This document shows, piece by piece, positions 24,740-36,481 of a stretch of 64,000 nt of DNA. The position numbers and the translations under genes are program-made. The notes below the pieces were generated by a model. That model was not told the origin of the DNA and made no database searches. It saw only the letters and a program-made list of their open reading frames with translations. Source of the DNA: Cryptomeria japonica (lineage: Eukaryota; Streptophyta; Pinopsida; Cupressales; Cupressaceae). The DNA lies in contig NC_081411.1 of assembly GCF_030272615.1 (NCBI RefSeq), forward strand, positions 184,257,572 to 184,321,571. The letters are read 5' to 3'. Positions within the stretch are counted from its first letter, which is position 1. Every line of letters starts with the position of its first letter.

Positions 24740-25190
24740 CATGTGATAGGCTTAAGGAGGTTATGAGCACTTGTCCTGTGCTAGCTCTTCCTAATTTCTC
24801 TTATCCATTTGTGTTAGAGTGTGATGCACTAGGTGAGGGAAGTGATGTAGTACTCATGCAGAATGCACATTCCATCACCTATGAGAGCAAGAAATTGAGG
24901 GATAATGAGAGACTATATTCCACCTATGATAAGGAGATGCTTGCTATCATGGATGTGTTGGCAAAGTTTAGACAATATCTGGTAGGGAGGGAATTTGTAG
25001 TAAGAATGGTTCACAATAATTTGAGGTACTTCTTGAGCAGAAGGAGTTACATGAGCAACAACAAAACTGGGTCAGCAAAATATAGGGATATGATTTTTGA
25101 CATTGAGTATGTCAAAGGAAAAGAAACATTGTGGTTGATGCACTTTCTAGGAGACCTCCTACCTCTACATTGTGCTCTATATCTGAGATT
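24740..25190 (+). pseudogene. Element A RNase H
   Basis: RNase H-like region with YPFVLECDALGEGSDVVLMQ, YESKKLRDNERLYSTYDKEM and AKFRQYLVGREF. It matches the usual TDAS..G..L / KL...E..Y...DKE pattern in weakened form. The frame stays open for about 143 codons. It ends shortly before the insertion of element B. Confidence 0.8.
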
Positions 25191-25264
25191 TTAGCTGATT
25201 GGAAGACTCAACTTTTGGTTGAGTATTCTAAGACCCATTTGTAAGTGAGATCATGGATGGAATC

Positions 25265-26528
25265 TGTAGTGTCATAAAATTGTGACCCTAGCAATTTTCA
25301 ACTGCATTAAGGTCCTCACGCATGTGAATTCAAGTCCTTTAGCCTGATCAGAGACTGGAGATTGCTCAGCTTGCGGAAAAAACTTCTTCCTTGGCCTCTG
25401 CATCAAACCGTTTGCACTCTTCCCTACAGAAAGGGGTAGGATAAGGGCGTGGCGCCACTATCCCCCCTTGGATAGGGGAATGGCTCCCTTGTTCTCCCAG
25501 GTTAGGGGCGTGGTGCCCCTTTCCCTACCCTATTTTGGGGTAGGACCCTCCTAGGTTTGCATTGTTGGGCAGGAAACTCCCCTAATGTCAGCTCGTGATG
25601 AAAATCAAATCCACTAACATGTATTTAAGGGGCATTCATCCTCTCATTTGCATAAGTAGAAGTTCGATAAGTGGAAGTTCAATAAGTTGAAGTTCAATAA
25701 GTGGGATGAGTAGAAAATTCACAAGCGATCAAGCATTCAAGAGCATTCAAGCATTCTTTTCCAGCATTGAGCATTCTCAAGTCCCCCTCCAAGGCTAGGT
25801 GTTGCATTCAAGTCAATGATTCAACCATTGAAGAGGAGAGTGATTTCAACATTCAATTCCACACAAGCGCTTTTATCAACATTGCTACTACAACCTCCCT
25901 TGAGGTGATTTACAATTCAGTCTTTCATTTACAGCTACTTGCAAGTACTTTTTTTCATTACTTAGTGAATTCCAAAGCTGGGGTTTGACCTAAAGGAAAA
26001 TCCCCAATCCCAAACCAATTTTCTCTCTTTTCAATGTGTAGGTTGCAGGTGCACAGTTGTACTTTTGGATTCAGCTTTCATTTGCAGAGACGGAAAAACC
26101 CTTTTCATTTTGCAGATTTTTTGGAGGACCATGAACATTCCCGCCACAGTCCAGACAAATTTTCCTCAAATTCACAGGGCGACTTTGTCTCAACATTTTA
26201 CTGCCAGATCCAAGTGCACAGCTTCATCCCATATTTCGATCTCAAGTCATAATCAATTCTTTGTCACTTTTGCACTACATAATTCAATCAATTTCCTTTC
26301 CAAATAAAACAAGGAAGAGAGGATCAACTTATCATTCCCAATTCATTCAGAATTCAATCTACCATCTTCATGTGGAGAGATTGAATCTAGTGAATTATCC
26401 TGTCCTCTTTCTAATGTAACATGGTGAAAAGTGCTTGAGTGGTAATCAATAGCAAAACTCTCATCTCTCTTTGAGGGAAAGGGTAGTTTCCTTCTTGATC
26501 TATCATTCACCATTTTCCTGCCATTACA
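25265..26528 (+). repeat. Element B left LTR
   Basis: 1264 bases. It contains short tandem copies of an 'aagttcaataagtgg'-type unit at 25660-25710, more than in the right LTR. Confidence 0.92.
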
Positions 26529-27718
26529 TTTTGGTGAACTCGACGTCTTGCATGCTTTCCTTTGAACAAAATTGCATTTTTTTTATTTACAAGTTTCAAC
26601 TTTCTGCAAACTTAGTGGTTAAATCATTCAAAACCCTAGTTTTTAAATTTAAAATTGAACTTGTGCTTTGTAAAAATTGCTTGTGGTTATCTTAGATCTG
26701 AAAATTGTTTTGATTGTCAAATTCAATTTCCTCATTGTCTTGTTCAATTTGCAATTAAAATTTAAAAAATTAAGAGGTTACTTGTTAAGACCCTAATTTT
26801 CAAAAATCATCTCGAACTTGTGCAAAAATTGGATTTCCATTTAATTTTCAGATTTCTGATTGTTCTCAGATTTGTCTTCATTTTTATAGTTCAAATTTTC
26901 AATTTCCCCCCTTTTTCCCAAAATTCAAATTTTAAAATGAAGTGGTTAGGTCATCAAACCCTAATTTCTAAAATTAATTGGATTTTGTGTGAATTTCAAA
27001 TAAATTTCATTTACATTCAGATTTCTAAACATTCTCCAAGGTGTCCCTATCCATTAGGTTTGACCCTTTTCAAAATTACAATCCAATTCCTTTTTCTTCA
27101 AAACCCTAATAGGGTCCTATTTTCACATTTGCTTCGTCATTTTGCCCATCTAAAGATCGTAAAAGTCTCCAATTTTGGGGGTTTAGCTTTAAAATCATCA
27201 TAATATCCATCCTTAAAAATTTCAAAAAAAGTTGGTCAGACCATGTGCGTTCCCGCCATGGTCCTCGGGAGATTGTTATGATTGTATTTAATAGCTTAAA
27301 TTTGAAAGATTGCCTAATTTTATCAATTTTTCATGCCTCTAGAATCATAAATACCTTTAAAATTCAATATTTCACATTTCAAGAAATTTTTTAAAATTAA
27401 GAGGTTAATCATAGTCTGCCCTGATTTTAAAAATTCTGATTTTAAGATTAAGTGGTATTCCCTTGACCCTAATTTTAAAACTCCAATTTCCTTTCATTTT
27501 TGGAAATTGTGTCATCTTTTTCCTCCAGCAAAGCTCAAATTATGTAATCATTATTTCCTTCCATTTTGCATTACTCAATTTTTTAAGGTTTGTTTTACAA
27601 TTCAAAATTCAAATTTTCCCTCTAGTGGATGAGTTTTACCACTATTAGTCCTACCTATCCTATCCCCGTTAGATGAAGAATTAGAATTAAAGCTTCCCAA
27701 GGTTTAATTACTAAGGAG
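26529..27718 (+). other. Element B leader
   Basis: A 1.2-kb T-rich untranslated leader. 'TTTTGGTGAACTCGACGTC' just after the LTR is where a primer site belongs; I cannot name the tRNA. Confidence 0.6.
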
Positions 27719-30031
27719 ATGGAACCTAATTTGGGTGACTTCTTTAATGAAGATCGTGATAATTCTTCCCATCCTAATCATGTGCCTATTCACCCCATTG
27801 ATGGATCCCATGATGAAGAAGAAGCTTTAACTAGGGTTTCTTTAGATCAACTTTCCACATTGGACAATCAATTTGATATCTTTCAACAATGGATGTCCCA
27901 AGAATGCCCTAATAGTGAAGCTCTTTCATTAATTCAAGATCTTAAACGCATGCTTCAAAGTGATAAGAATGAAATTGATATATTGTGTGGCATTGCACTT
28001 ATTGTTGGTTCTAATTTCATGCCTCTCAAGAGTTCTGCTAAAACCATAGGTTACTCACAACCTTCAACACAAGTCAATCCTTCAATTCATTTTACTCCTA
28101 TGACTATTATTCCTACTTTCACATCTAACATCATGGCCACTTCAACTCAAAATGTCATTTCAACAACCATAGGTCATGGGAGCAATCCCTTTGCTTCATT
28201 TAATCCTCCATCTTTACCTATGTTCTCCATGATTATTCCTACTATTTCTCAACCAATCAATGTGACACAAGGGGGAAATTCCTTCAACAATTTTATTCCT
28301 CATTTAAGTGTCCCTTTTCCTACCCAATAATCACCCATGCCTACTTACCATATTGTCTCACCACCTTATTCTCAATCCATGCCTTCTTTCAATTACCTCA
28401 CACCACCTTCCCAATCACCTATGTCTAACATCAATTCTTCTACCAAAATGACAATCAACAATCTTGCTCAAACCGTGTTTTCCTTACAACAACAAATTGC
28501 TTCCATGAGTCAATCCAAGTTTAGTGTGCCCACCTTTGATGTTGCGAGCCCACTTTCTCTTGATATTGTTAAAGTCATGCCACCTAAACATGTTGAGATC
28601 CCTCAATTGGAACTCTATAATGGAAAAGGTGATCCCCTTGTGCATGTCAAAACATTTCAAACATTGTGTACTGATTTTGCTTATGATCAACGATTGCTTG
28701 CAAAATTGTTTACAAGAACACTAATAGATAAGGCCTTACAATGGTATTGTTCTTTTCCTTCTTATTCTATCACTTCCTTTCAACAACTAGCAAATGCTTT
28801 AATCTAACAATTTCAAAACAATATTGGTCGTAAAATCACTTTAACTGATTTAATGCATTGTAAACAAGGTGTTGAAGAAAAAGTGACTGATTTCATTCGT
28901 AGATATAAGCATTTGTGTGCTCAAATTTCTTTTCATGTACCTGATAATGATATTCAAAGAATTTTCATTTCTAATTTGCAAAAAGATATCAAAGAAAAGC
29001 TTCCTTTGTCTGAGTTTACATCCTTTCCGCAGTTGTGCACAAGACTCCATAATTATCAGCTGACTATGAGTCAAATGGAGCAATCCACTCCTATGGCTCC
29101 AAGTGATAAGGGGGAGAGTGTTCAACAACCGTTTGCAAATTTCAAACCAACAAAAAGCTTCATCATGTTCAATGATACAATCAACAACAACCATGTGAAT
29201 GCTACAACAGGTGGGCCTTCTGTTTCTAATTGTTTCTAAAGAGAAAGACAATTTACTCCTTTGAATGAATCTTTACATAGTATTATGTCTTAGTTGTTGC
29301 ACAGAAATGTTATCAAACTTCCTCCTATAAAACAAATTGATTCTTCTAAACTTGCATCTCCTTATTTTGATAACAATTCCTTTTGCCAATTTCATCGTCA
29401 ACTTGGTCATGATACTAAAAAATGTTTTGCATTGAAGAATAAGATTCAAGACTTGATTGATAATAATATTATATATGTGGCAGGTGTGAATGATAATGGG
29501 AATAAAACAATAGCTCCTCCTAATCAAAATCTTAAGATTTTCATTGATCCCTTGGTATCTCATACCTCTAACATTATTGAGATTGTGCCTAATCCTCTCT
29601 CTTCTGAAGAATTCACCTCTATGGATCCAAACTTGGTTAATATGGTAGAAACACAAAATTTTCCTCAGGATCCCTGTATTGAATTTCACCCTAGTGAGAC
29701 CATTAGAGCACCTGATGACCCTTTATACATAGTTGCAAAGGTTAAGGATATCCTTTTCTGTGGTGCCCTGATTGATCCCTCTTCCATGGTTAATGTTATT
29801 ACTGAAGAGTATCTTTTCACTTTACAATTGTATAAGCCAATATATGATGTTTCTAATGTAGCTGTAAAGTTATTTGATGGCTTCTATTGTCCTACCATTG
29901 GCTCTATCACCCTTCCTATTGAAGTTCATTCTAAATCCATGGATGTTGACTTTATTATCATACCTTCCTTTGAGCAATTCCATGTGAAGTTGGGCTATCC
30001 TTGGCTATATTTCATGAAGGCTATTGCTTCT
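27719..30031 (+). pseudogene. Element B gag-protease polyprotein, 5' part
   Basis: One frame from the ATG at 27719 (MEPNLGDFFNEDRDN), broken by stops at 28328, 28805, 29237 and 29291 but never shifted. The gag core is at about 28600-29090 (YNGKGDPLVHVKTFQ, LIDKALQWY, KVTDFIRRYKHLCAQI). A knuckle-like segment FCQFHRQLGHDTKKCFALKN at about 29380 is followed by KIQDLIDNN, a layout seen in Tat-like gag. A retropepsin region follows at about 29700-30031, with ILFCGALIDPSSMVNVI, where the DTG catalytic triplet has become DPS. The frame is cut at 30031 by element E and resumes in phase at 41133. Confidence 0.85.
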
Positions 30032-30080
30032 AGGTATGTGCACCAAGTTGTGGTACCAAAAGGGGGTCTTAAGATGCCAC
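30032..30080 (+). repeat. Element E left terminal inverted repeat
   Basis: About 28 bases of strong pairing with 41097-41127 (two mismatches in the first 20), then a gap and TGCCAC. Confidence 0.88.
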
Positions 30081-30920
30081 TTTTTTTTTTTTTCTGAAAT
30101 CAGCAAAGTCTGAACTTCAATGACAAATTGAAGATAGTTACACTCCAAATTTGAAGATGCAAAAAGAACAAGAGTCAGAGTGCTTCGAGTCTACTTTCTA
30201 AACTACTAATTTTTTTTGAAAATGGTGGAGAATAAGGGCTTCAAAAAGGGGGGCCACAAAAAGTGGTCATGTTTTTATGCAAAAAACATAACATAGCGTT
30301 TGTTGTGGCCCCCCTAAAATGTTAACTTTTTTTTTGAATTTTTAAAATCGCTTCGGTGAGAAATTAGCTAACACCTTGTAGTTTATGCCAAAATTTTTAG
30401 CTAATTTTTTAATGAGTATATGATTTTTTACTAATTTTTGAAGTGGACACATCCTGAAAAATTGAAATTTCAGCGTGCTCCCTCCTAAAATCATTGAAAA
30501 CAAATAAAAAATCAAAACTTTTTTTTTAATTGTATAGAATGGAGTCTAGTTTCTAAAAATGTAATTTTTTTGAAAATCTGTTGAACGTGTAAAAATCTAT
30601 ACCCAAAATAGTGCATGTTGTCTTTTGACAAAAAACAGACACACTAACAAAAGGAATTATAGATGAAAGACTTAACAAAATCAAAATTTGAAATAAATTA
30701 CATTTTTGGATAGCTAAGAGGGAGCTCAAGTTTACCACAATATTTTTTTTCAACTTCATTGAAACACATGCAAACCTGATGGAGAGCACGACCAAAAATA
30801 TGTCAAAATTTTCAATGTTCTGACAAAAACACGTTTCTAGCCTGAAATGGTCATCCAAACCTTTGGGTTGGATGGCCAAGGAAAATCCAAACCATAGGTT
30901 TGGTGTTTCCTAGAGTAGGC
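30081..30920. other. Element E left subterminal region
   Basis: AT-rich with T and A runs; no gene recognised. It contains repeated 'TAGCTAATTTTT'-like words. Confidence 0.5.
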
Positions 30921-30921
30921 C

Positions 30922-31294
30922 ATTTGACGCTCGCCAAATATGGCGAGGGCCCTATTTGGTGTGTGCCAAATGTGATGAATGAATATTCCATTTGGCGCGT
31001 GCCAGATGTGGTCCATATTCCACATTTGGCGCGCACCAAATAAGGATGAAGAGGGAGATAGCTCGAGGGATAGCAGAATAAGAGAATTGTGAGACCTAGA
31101 AAGGGGAGGGACAAAGAAGAGTATGTATCTATAAGAATGAAGAGCCCAAGAAGAGGTAAAGGGAGAGAGAGAATATGAGATCTAGTTCATAGAGAGAGAT
31201 GGAACTACGAGGGAAGGGAGATAAAGAAGGCAAAGGTGAGATGGGGGTTTCTATACACACATTTGACACTCTCCCTATTTGGTGCGTGCCAAAT
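30922..31294. repeat. Cluster of 18-base palindromes (ATTTGGC type)
   Basis: Five 18-base palindromes at 30922, 30954, 30990, 31024 and 31277, for example ATTTGGTGTGTGCCAAAT and ATTTGGCGCGCACCAAAT. The outer ATTTGG..CCAAAT is constant apart from single changes, while the centre varies but stays near self-complementary. Confidence 0.85.
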
Positions 31295-31390
31295 GTGGAA
31301 TAGATACAAACTCTTCTTTGTCCCTCCCCTCTCTAGCTCTCACAATTCCCGTATTCTCCTATCCCTTGAGCTATTTCCCTCTTCATCCTT
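31042..31390. repeat. 92-base inverted repeat
   Basis: Positions 31042-31133 are the reverse complement of 31300-31390 with roughly ten mismatches. Landmarks are 'gggagggacaaagaagagt' on the left and 'actcttctttgtccctccc' on the right. The loop is about 166 bases, and each arm is bordered by an 18-base palindrome. Confidence 0.88.
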
Positions 31391-31457
31391 ACACCCATCT
31401 AATTCCCTCTCTTACCTCTTTGCCTCAGTTTTTTCCTCACTCCCTCCTCTCTCTAGG

Positions 31458-34400
31458 TCCTAAGGGGTCATAGGACACAAAATGACCCCTTAGGACACAA
31501 AATGACCCCTAAAGACACCTAAGGGGTCATATGGTGTCCTAAGGGGTCATAGGACACCATATGACCTCTCAGGTTACCATAGGACCCATAACGACATAAT
31601 ATTTTTTCCTAAGTGATCATAGGACACCATATGACCCCTTAGGACACCATACAACCCATAACAGCACCATATGGTGTCTTAATGGGTCATAGGACACCAT
31701 ATAACCCTTATGTGTCGTTAGGGGTCATATTGTGTCCTAAGGGGTTATATGGTGTCCTATGACGCCTTAGGACACCATATGACCCCTTAGGACACCATAC
31801 AACCCATAACGACACCATATTGTGTCCTAAGGGGTCATATGGTGTACTAAAGGGTCATAGGACACCATATGACCCCTTACGACACCATCCGACCCATAAC
31901 GACACCATATTGTGTCCTAAGGGTCATATGGTGTCTTAAGGCATTATAACACACCATATGACCCCTTACAACACCTAAGGGGTCATATGGTGTCCTATGT
32001 CCCCATAGGACACCATATGACCCCTTAGGTGTCCATACGACCCATAACAACACCATATTATGTCCTAAGGGGTCATATGGTGTCCTAAGTGGTCATAGGA
32101 CACCATATGACCACTTAAGACACCATATGACCCATAACGACACCATATTATGTCCTAAAGGGTCATATGGTGTCTTAAGCGGTCGTAAGACACCATATGA
32201 CCCCTTAGGACACCATACGACCAATAAAAACACCGTATTGTGTCCAAGGGGGTCATATGGTGTCCTTAGGGGTCATAAGACACCATATGACCCATAACGA
32301 CACCTAAGGGGTCATATGGTGTCCTATGGCCCCATAGGACACCATATGACCCCTTAGGTGTCCATACTACCCATAACAACACCATATTATGTCCTAAGTG
32401 GTCATATGGTGTCCTAAGGGGTCATAAGACACCATATGACCCCTTAGGATATCGTACGACCCATAACGACACCATATTGTGTCCTAAGGGGTCATAAGAA
32501 TCATATGACTCCTTAGGACACCATACGACCCATAACAACACCGTATTGTGTCCTAGGGGGTCATATGGTGTCCTAAGGGGTCATAGGACACCATATGACC
32601 CCTTACGATACTATACGACCCATAACGACACCTAAGGGGTCATATGGTGTCCTATGGCCCCATAGGAAATCATATGACCCCTTGGGTGTCCATATGACCC
32701 ATTACGACACCATATTGTGTCCTAAGGGGTCATATGGTTTTCTAAGGGATCATAGGACACAATATGACCCCTTAGGACACCATATGACCCATAACGACAC
32801 CATATTTTGTCCTAAGGGGTCATTAGACACCATATGACCCCTTAGGACACCATACAACCCATAACAACATCGTATTGTGTCCTAGGAGGTCATATGGTGT
32901 CCTAAGGGGTCATAGGACACCATATGACCCCTTACAACACCATACGACCCATAACGACATCTAAGGGGTCATATGGTGTCCTATGGCCCCATAGGACACC
33001 ATATGACCCCTTAGGTGTCCATACGACCCATAACGACACCATATTGTATCCTAAGGGGTCATATGGTGTCCTAAGGGGTCATAGGACACATACAACACAT
33101 AATGACACCATATTGTGTCCTAAGGGGTCATAAGACACCATATGACCCCTTAGGACACCATACGACCCATAATGACATTGTATTGTGTCCTAGGGGGTCA
33201 TATGGTGTCCTAAGGGGTCATAAGACACCATATGACCCCTTACGACACCATACGACCTATAACAACACCTAAGGGGTCATACGGTGTCCTATGGCCCCAT
33301 AGGACACCATATGACCCCTTAGGTGTCCATACGACCCATAACGACACCATATTATGTCCTAAGGTGTCATATGGTGTCCTAAGGGGTCATAGGACACCAT
33401 ATGACCCCTTAGGACACCATACGACCCATAAAGACACCATATTTTGTCCTAAGGGGTCATATGGTGTCCTAAGGGGTCATAAGCCACCATATGACCCCTT
33501 ACGATACCATACGACCCATAATGATACCATATTGCATCCTAGGGGGTCATATGGTGTCCTAAGGGGTCATAGGACACCATATCACCCCTTACGACACCAT
33601 ACGACCCATAACGACACCTAAGGGGTCATATGGTCTCCTATGGCCCCATAGGACACTATATGACCCCTTGGGTGTCCATACGACCCATAATGACATAATA
33701 TTGTGTCCTAAGGGGTCATAGGACACCATATTACCCTTTAGGACACCATACGACCCATAATAACACCATATTGTGTCCTAAGGGGTCATAAGACACCATA
33801 TGACCCCTTAGGACACCATACAACCCATAACGACATCATATTGTGTCCTAGGGGGTCATAAGACACCATATGACCCATAACGACACCTAAGGGGTCATAC
33901 GGTGTCCTATGGCCCCATAGGACACCATATGACACATTAGGTGTCCATACAACCCATAACGACACAATATTGTGTCCTACGGGGTCATATGGTGTCGTAA
34001 GGCATCATAGGACACCATATGACCCCTTAGGACACCATACAACCCATAACGACACTGTATTTTGTCCTAAGGGGTCATAAGACACCATATGACCCCTTAG
34101 GACACCATACAACCCATAACGACACTGTATTGTGTCCTAGGAGGTCATATGGTGTCCTAAGGGGTCATAGGGTGTCCTATGACCCCTTAGGACACCATAT
34201 GACCCATAACGACACATAAGGGGTCATACGGTGTCATATGGCCCCATAGGACACCATATGACCCCTTAGGTGTCCATACGACCCATAACAACACCATATT
34301 GTGTCCTAAGGGGTCATAGGACACCATATGACCCCTTAGGACACCATACGACCCATAACCACACCATATTGTGTCCTAAGGGGTCATATGGTGTTCTAAG

Positions 34401-35320
34401 GGGTCATAAGACACCATGTGACCCCTTAGGACACTATACAACCCATAACGACACTGTATTGTGTCCTAGGGGGTCATAGGACACCATATGACCCCTTACG
34501 ACACCTAAGGGGTCATATGATGTCCTATGGCCCCATAAGACACCATATAACCCCTTAGGTGTCCATACGACCCATAACGACACCATATTTTGTCCTAAGG
34601 GGTCATAGGACACCATATGACCCCTTAGGACACCATACAACCCATAACGACACCATATGGTGTCGTAAGGGGTCATAAGACACCATATGACCCCTTAGGA
34701 CACCATATGACCCATAATGACATCGTATTGTGTCCTAGGGGGTCATATGGTGTCGTAAGGGGTCATAGGACACTATATGACCCCTTACGACACCATACGA
34801 CCCATAACGACACCGTATTGTGTCCTAAGGGGTCATAGGACACCATATGACCCCTTATGACATCATACGACCCATAATGACACCTAAGGGGTCATATGGT
34901 GTCCTATGGCCACCATATGACCCCTTAGGTGTCCATATGACCCATAGCGACACCATATTGTGTCCTAAGGGGTCATAGGACACCATATGGCCCCTTAGGA
35001 TACCATACGACCCATAACAACACCATATTGTGTTCTAAGGGGTCATATGGTGTCGTAAGGGGTCATAAGACACCATATGACCCCTTAGGACACCATACGA
35101 CCCATAACGACACCGTATCGTGTCCTAGGGGGTCATATGGTGTCCTAAGAAGTCATAGGACACGATATGACCCCATACGACCCATAAGAACACCATATTG
35201 TGTCCTAAGGGGTCATAAGACACCATATGACCGCTTAGGACACTATACAACCCATAATGACACCTAAGGGGTCATATGGTGTCCTAAGACACCATATTAT
35301 GTCCTAAAGAGTCATATGGT
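31458..35320. repeat. Inverted-motif satellite, about 330-base higher-order period
   Basis: 3.9 kb built from the word 'CCTAAGGGGTCATATGGTGT' and its reverse complement, linked by 'acgacccataacgacacc'. A marker block ('cctatggccccatagg' type) recurs at about 31973, 32302, 32631, 32960, 33268, 33617, 33887, 34213, 34504 and 34883, so units are mostly 270-350 bases. Because sense and antisense words alternate, every unit can form hairpins. Open frames reading PYDPLGHHTTHNDTI are artefacts of the repeat. Confidence 0.95.
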
Positions 35321-35344
35321 TTAATTTTTATGGTTGTGGCTATC

Positions 35345-35540
35345 AAACTATAGGGTATAGAGTATAAATTTATCAAAGGTTAAAAAATTTTAATGGAAGT
35401 CATTTGGCACTAGCCAAATGAGCTGCACAAAAAAAAAGGTTATAGGGTATAGAGTAGAAATTTATCAAAGGTAAAAAATTTCAATGGAAGTCATTTGGCT
35501 AGTGCCATATTTGGCGCTAGCCAAATGAGCTACACTAAAA
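35345..35540. repeat. Tandem duplication with three 18-base palindromes
   Basis: A roughly 90-base unit ('atagggtatagagta', 'aaatttatcaaagg', 'atggaagtcatttggc') occurs twice. Palindromes ATTTGGCACTAGCCAAAT (35402), ATTTGGCTAGTGCCATAT (35493) and ATTTGGCGCTAGCCAAAT (35509) lie in it. Confidence 0.85.
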
Positions 35541-36130
35541 AACGGTTATATGGGACCCTTGACCTGTGATCCAAGCCCACATTCTCTCATTTTGTCTTCT
35601 TTTTGCGCATGATCAGACAAAAAATGCTTTTTGCATGGTGTTGACATTTTATGCAAGGTTATTTTATACATTCCATTAGCTCTCCACCACGTTTTTTTTC
35701 ATTTGGCAACGTCAAAGAGGAAGAACATAGTTTTTTTTATCAAATTTGAATAATTGAGGTAATATTTTCTTGTTTTTAGAATTCAAATACTTATTAAGTG
35801 TTATTTTGTTTAAATGTTAGAATAAAAGTGTGAGTCAAAATTGATTATAATCCTATTAGATTTACATTAGATTTAACAATGCATTTGAAGGAAGTTGCAT
35901 AAGAAAATTATTTGTTTAGTGTTTTAAAACAAAATTTGCAATTTCATACATCCTTTTTAAGATCTTATGAAATAATTTAGAAAAGGAATACATGAAATAA
36001 TTTCAATTTCATATATCCATTTTAACATATGTATAATTAGGACAGTCATAGATGCATAATTAGGATAGTCATAGATGCATAATTTCACTTTATTCTCTTT
36101 TATGTGCATGTACATGTAGAAATCATCATC
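35541..36130. other. Element E spacer before the plus-strand gene
   Basis: AT-rich. It would be the 5' region of the broken gene at 36131. No other feature. Confidence 0.45.
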
Positions 36131-36481
36131 ATGTCGAGGAAATGACCAAAAAATGTAATATCGGAAGAGCGTGAAGCTAAGAATGCAAAAAAAAGAGAAG
36201 GAATGAAGCAACTTCGTGAACAAAGGAAATTGAATACCATAGAAGAAGAGGTGCCAATTGAAGAGGAACATGAAATATCCATCCAATCTAAGAGAGAGAC
36301 AAAATTGACCACACAAAGGCAATGGATGCAAAACCTTCGTGCAATTGGACAATTGAATCCCGAGGTTGAGAGCATGTCTACCACAATTCAAGTTGAAGGC
36401 ACCCCATCTCTTACATCTCAAGTTGAAGGCATACCATCTCTTATTAGCACACCCTTGGTGTCCACAACATCTCTCAGTTTC
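36131..36481 (+). pseudogene. Element E plus-strand gene fragment
   Basis: ATG at 36131 (MSRK), then an in-frame TGA. After it the frame is open and strongly basic/acidic: ISEEREAKNAKKREGMKQL, REQRKLNTIEEEVPIEEE, later KRETKLTTQRQWMQNLR, then two copies of an EG(T/I)PSLTS-type unit. It runs straight into the 359-base tandem array, which replaces whatever followed. The charged start resembles N-termini of several plant transposon proteins, but I cannot name the family. Confidence 0.45.

Noticed and set aside
32595..35267. Several open frames reading PYDPLGHH, THNDTI and similar
   Set aside because: They are products of the inverted-motif satellite; the unit length is not a multiple of three and frames change between units.
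31458..35320. CRISPR-like repeat array
   Set aside because: Repeats are contiguous, variable and in both orientations, without unique spacers, and the genome is a plant nuclear one.
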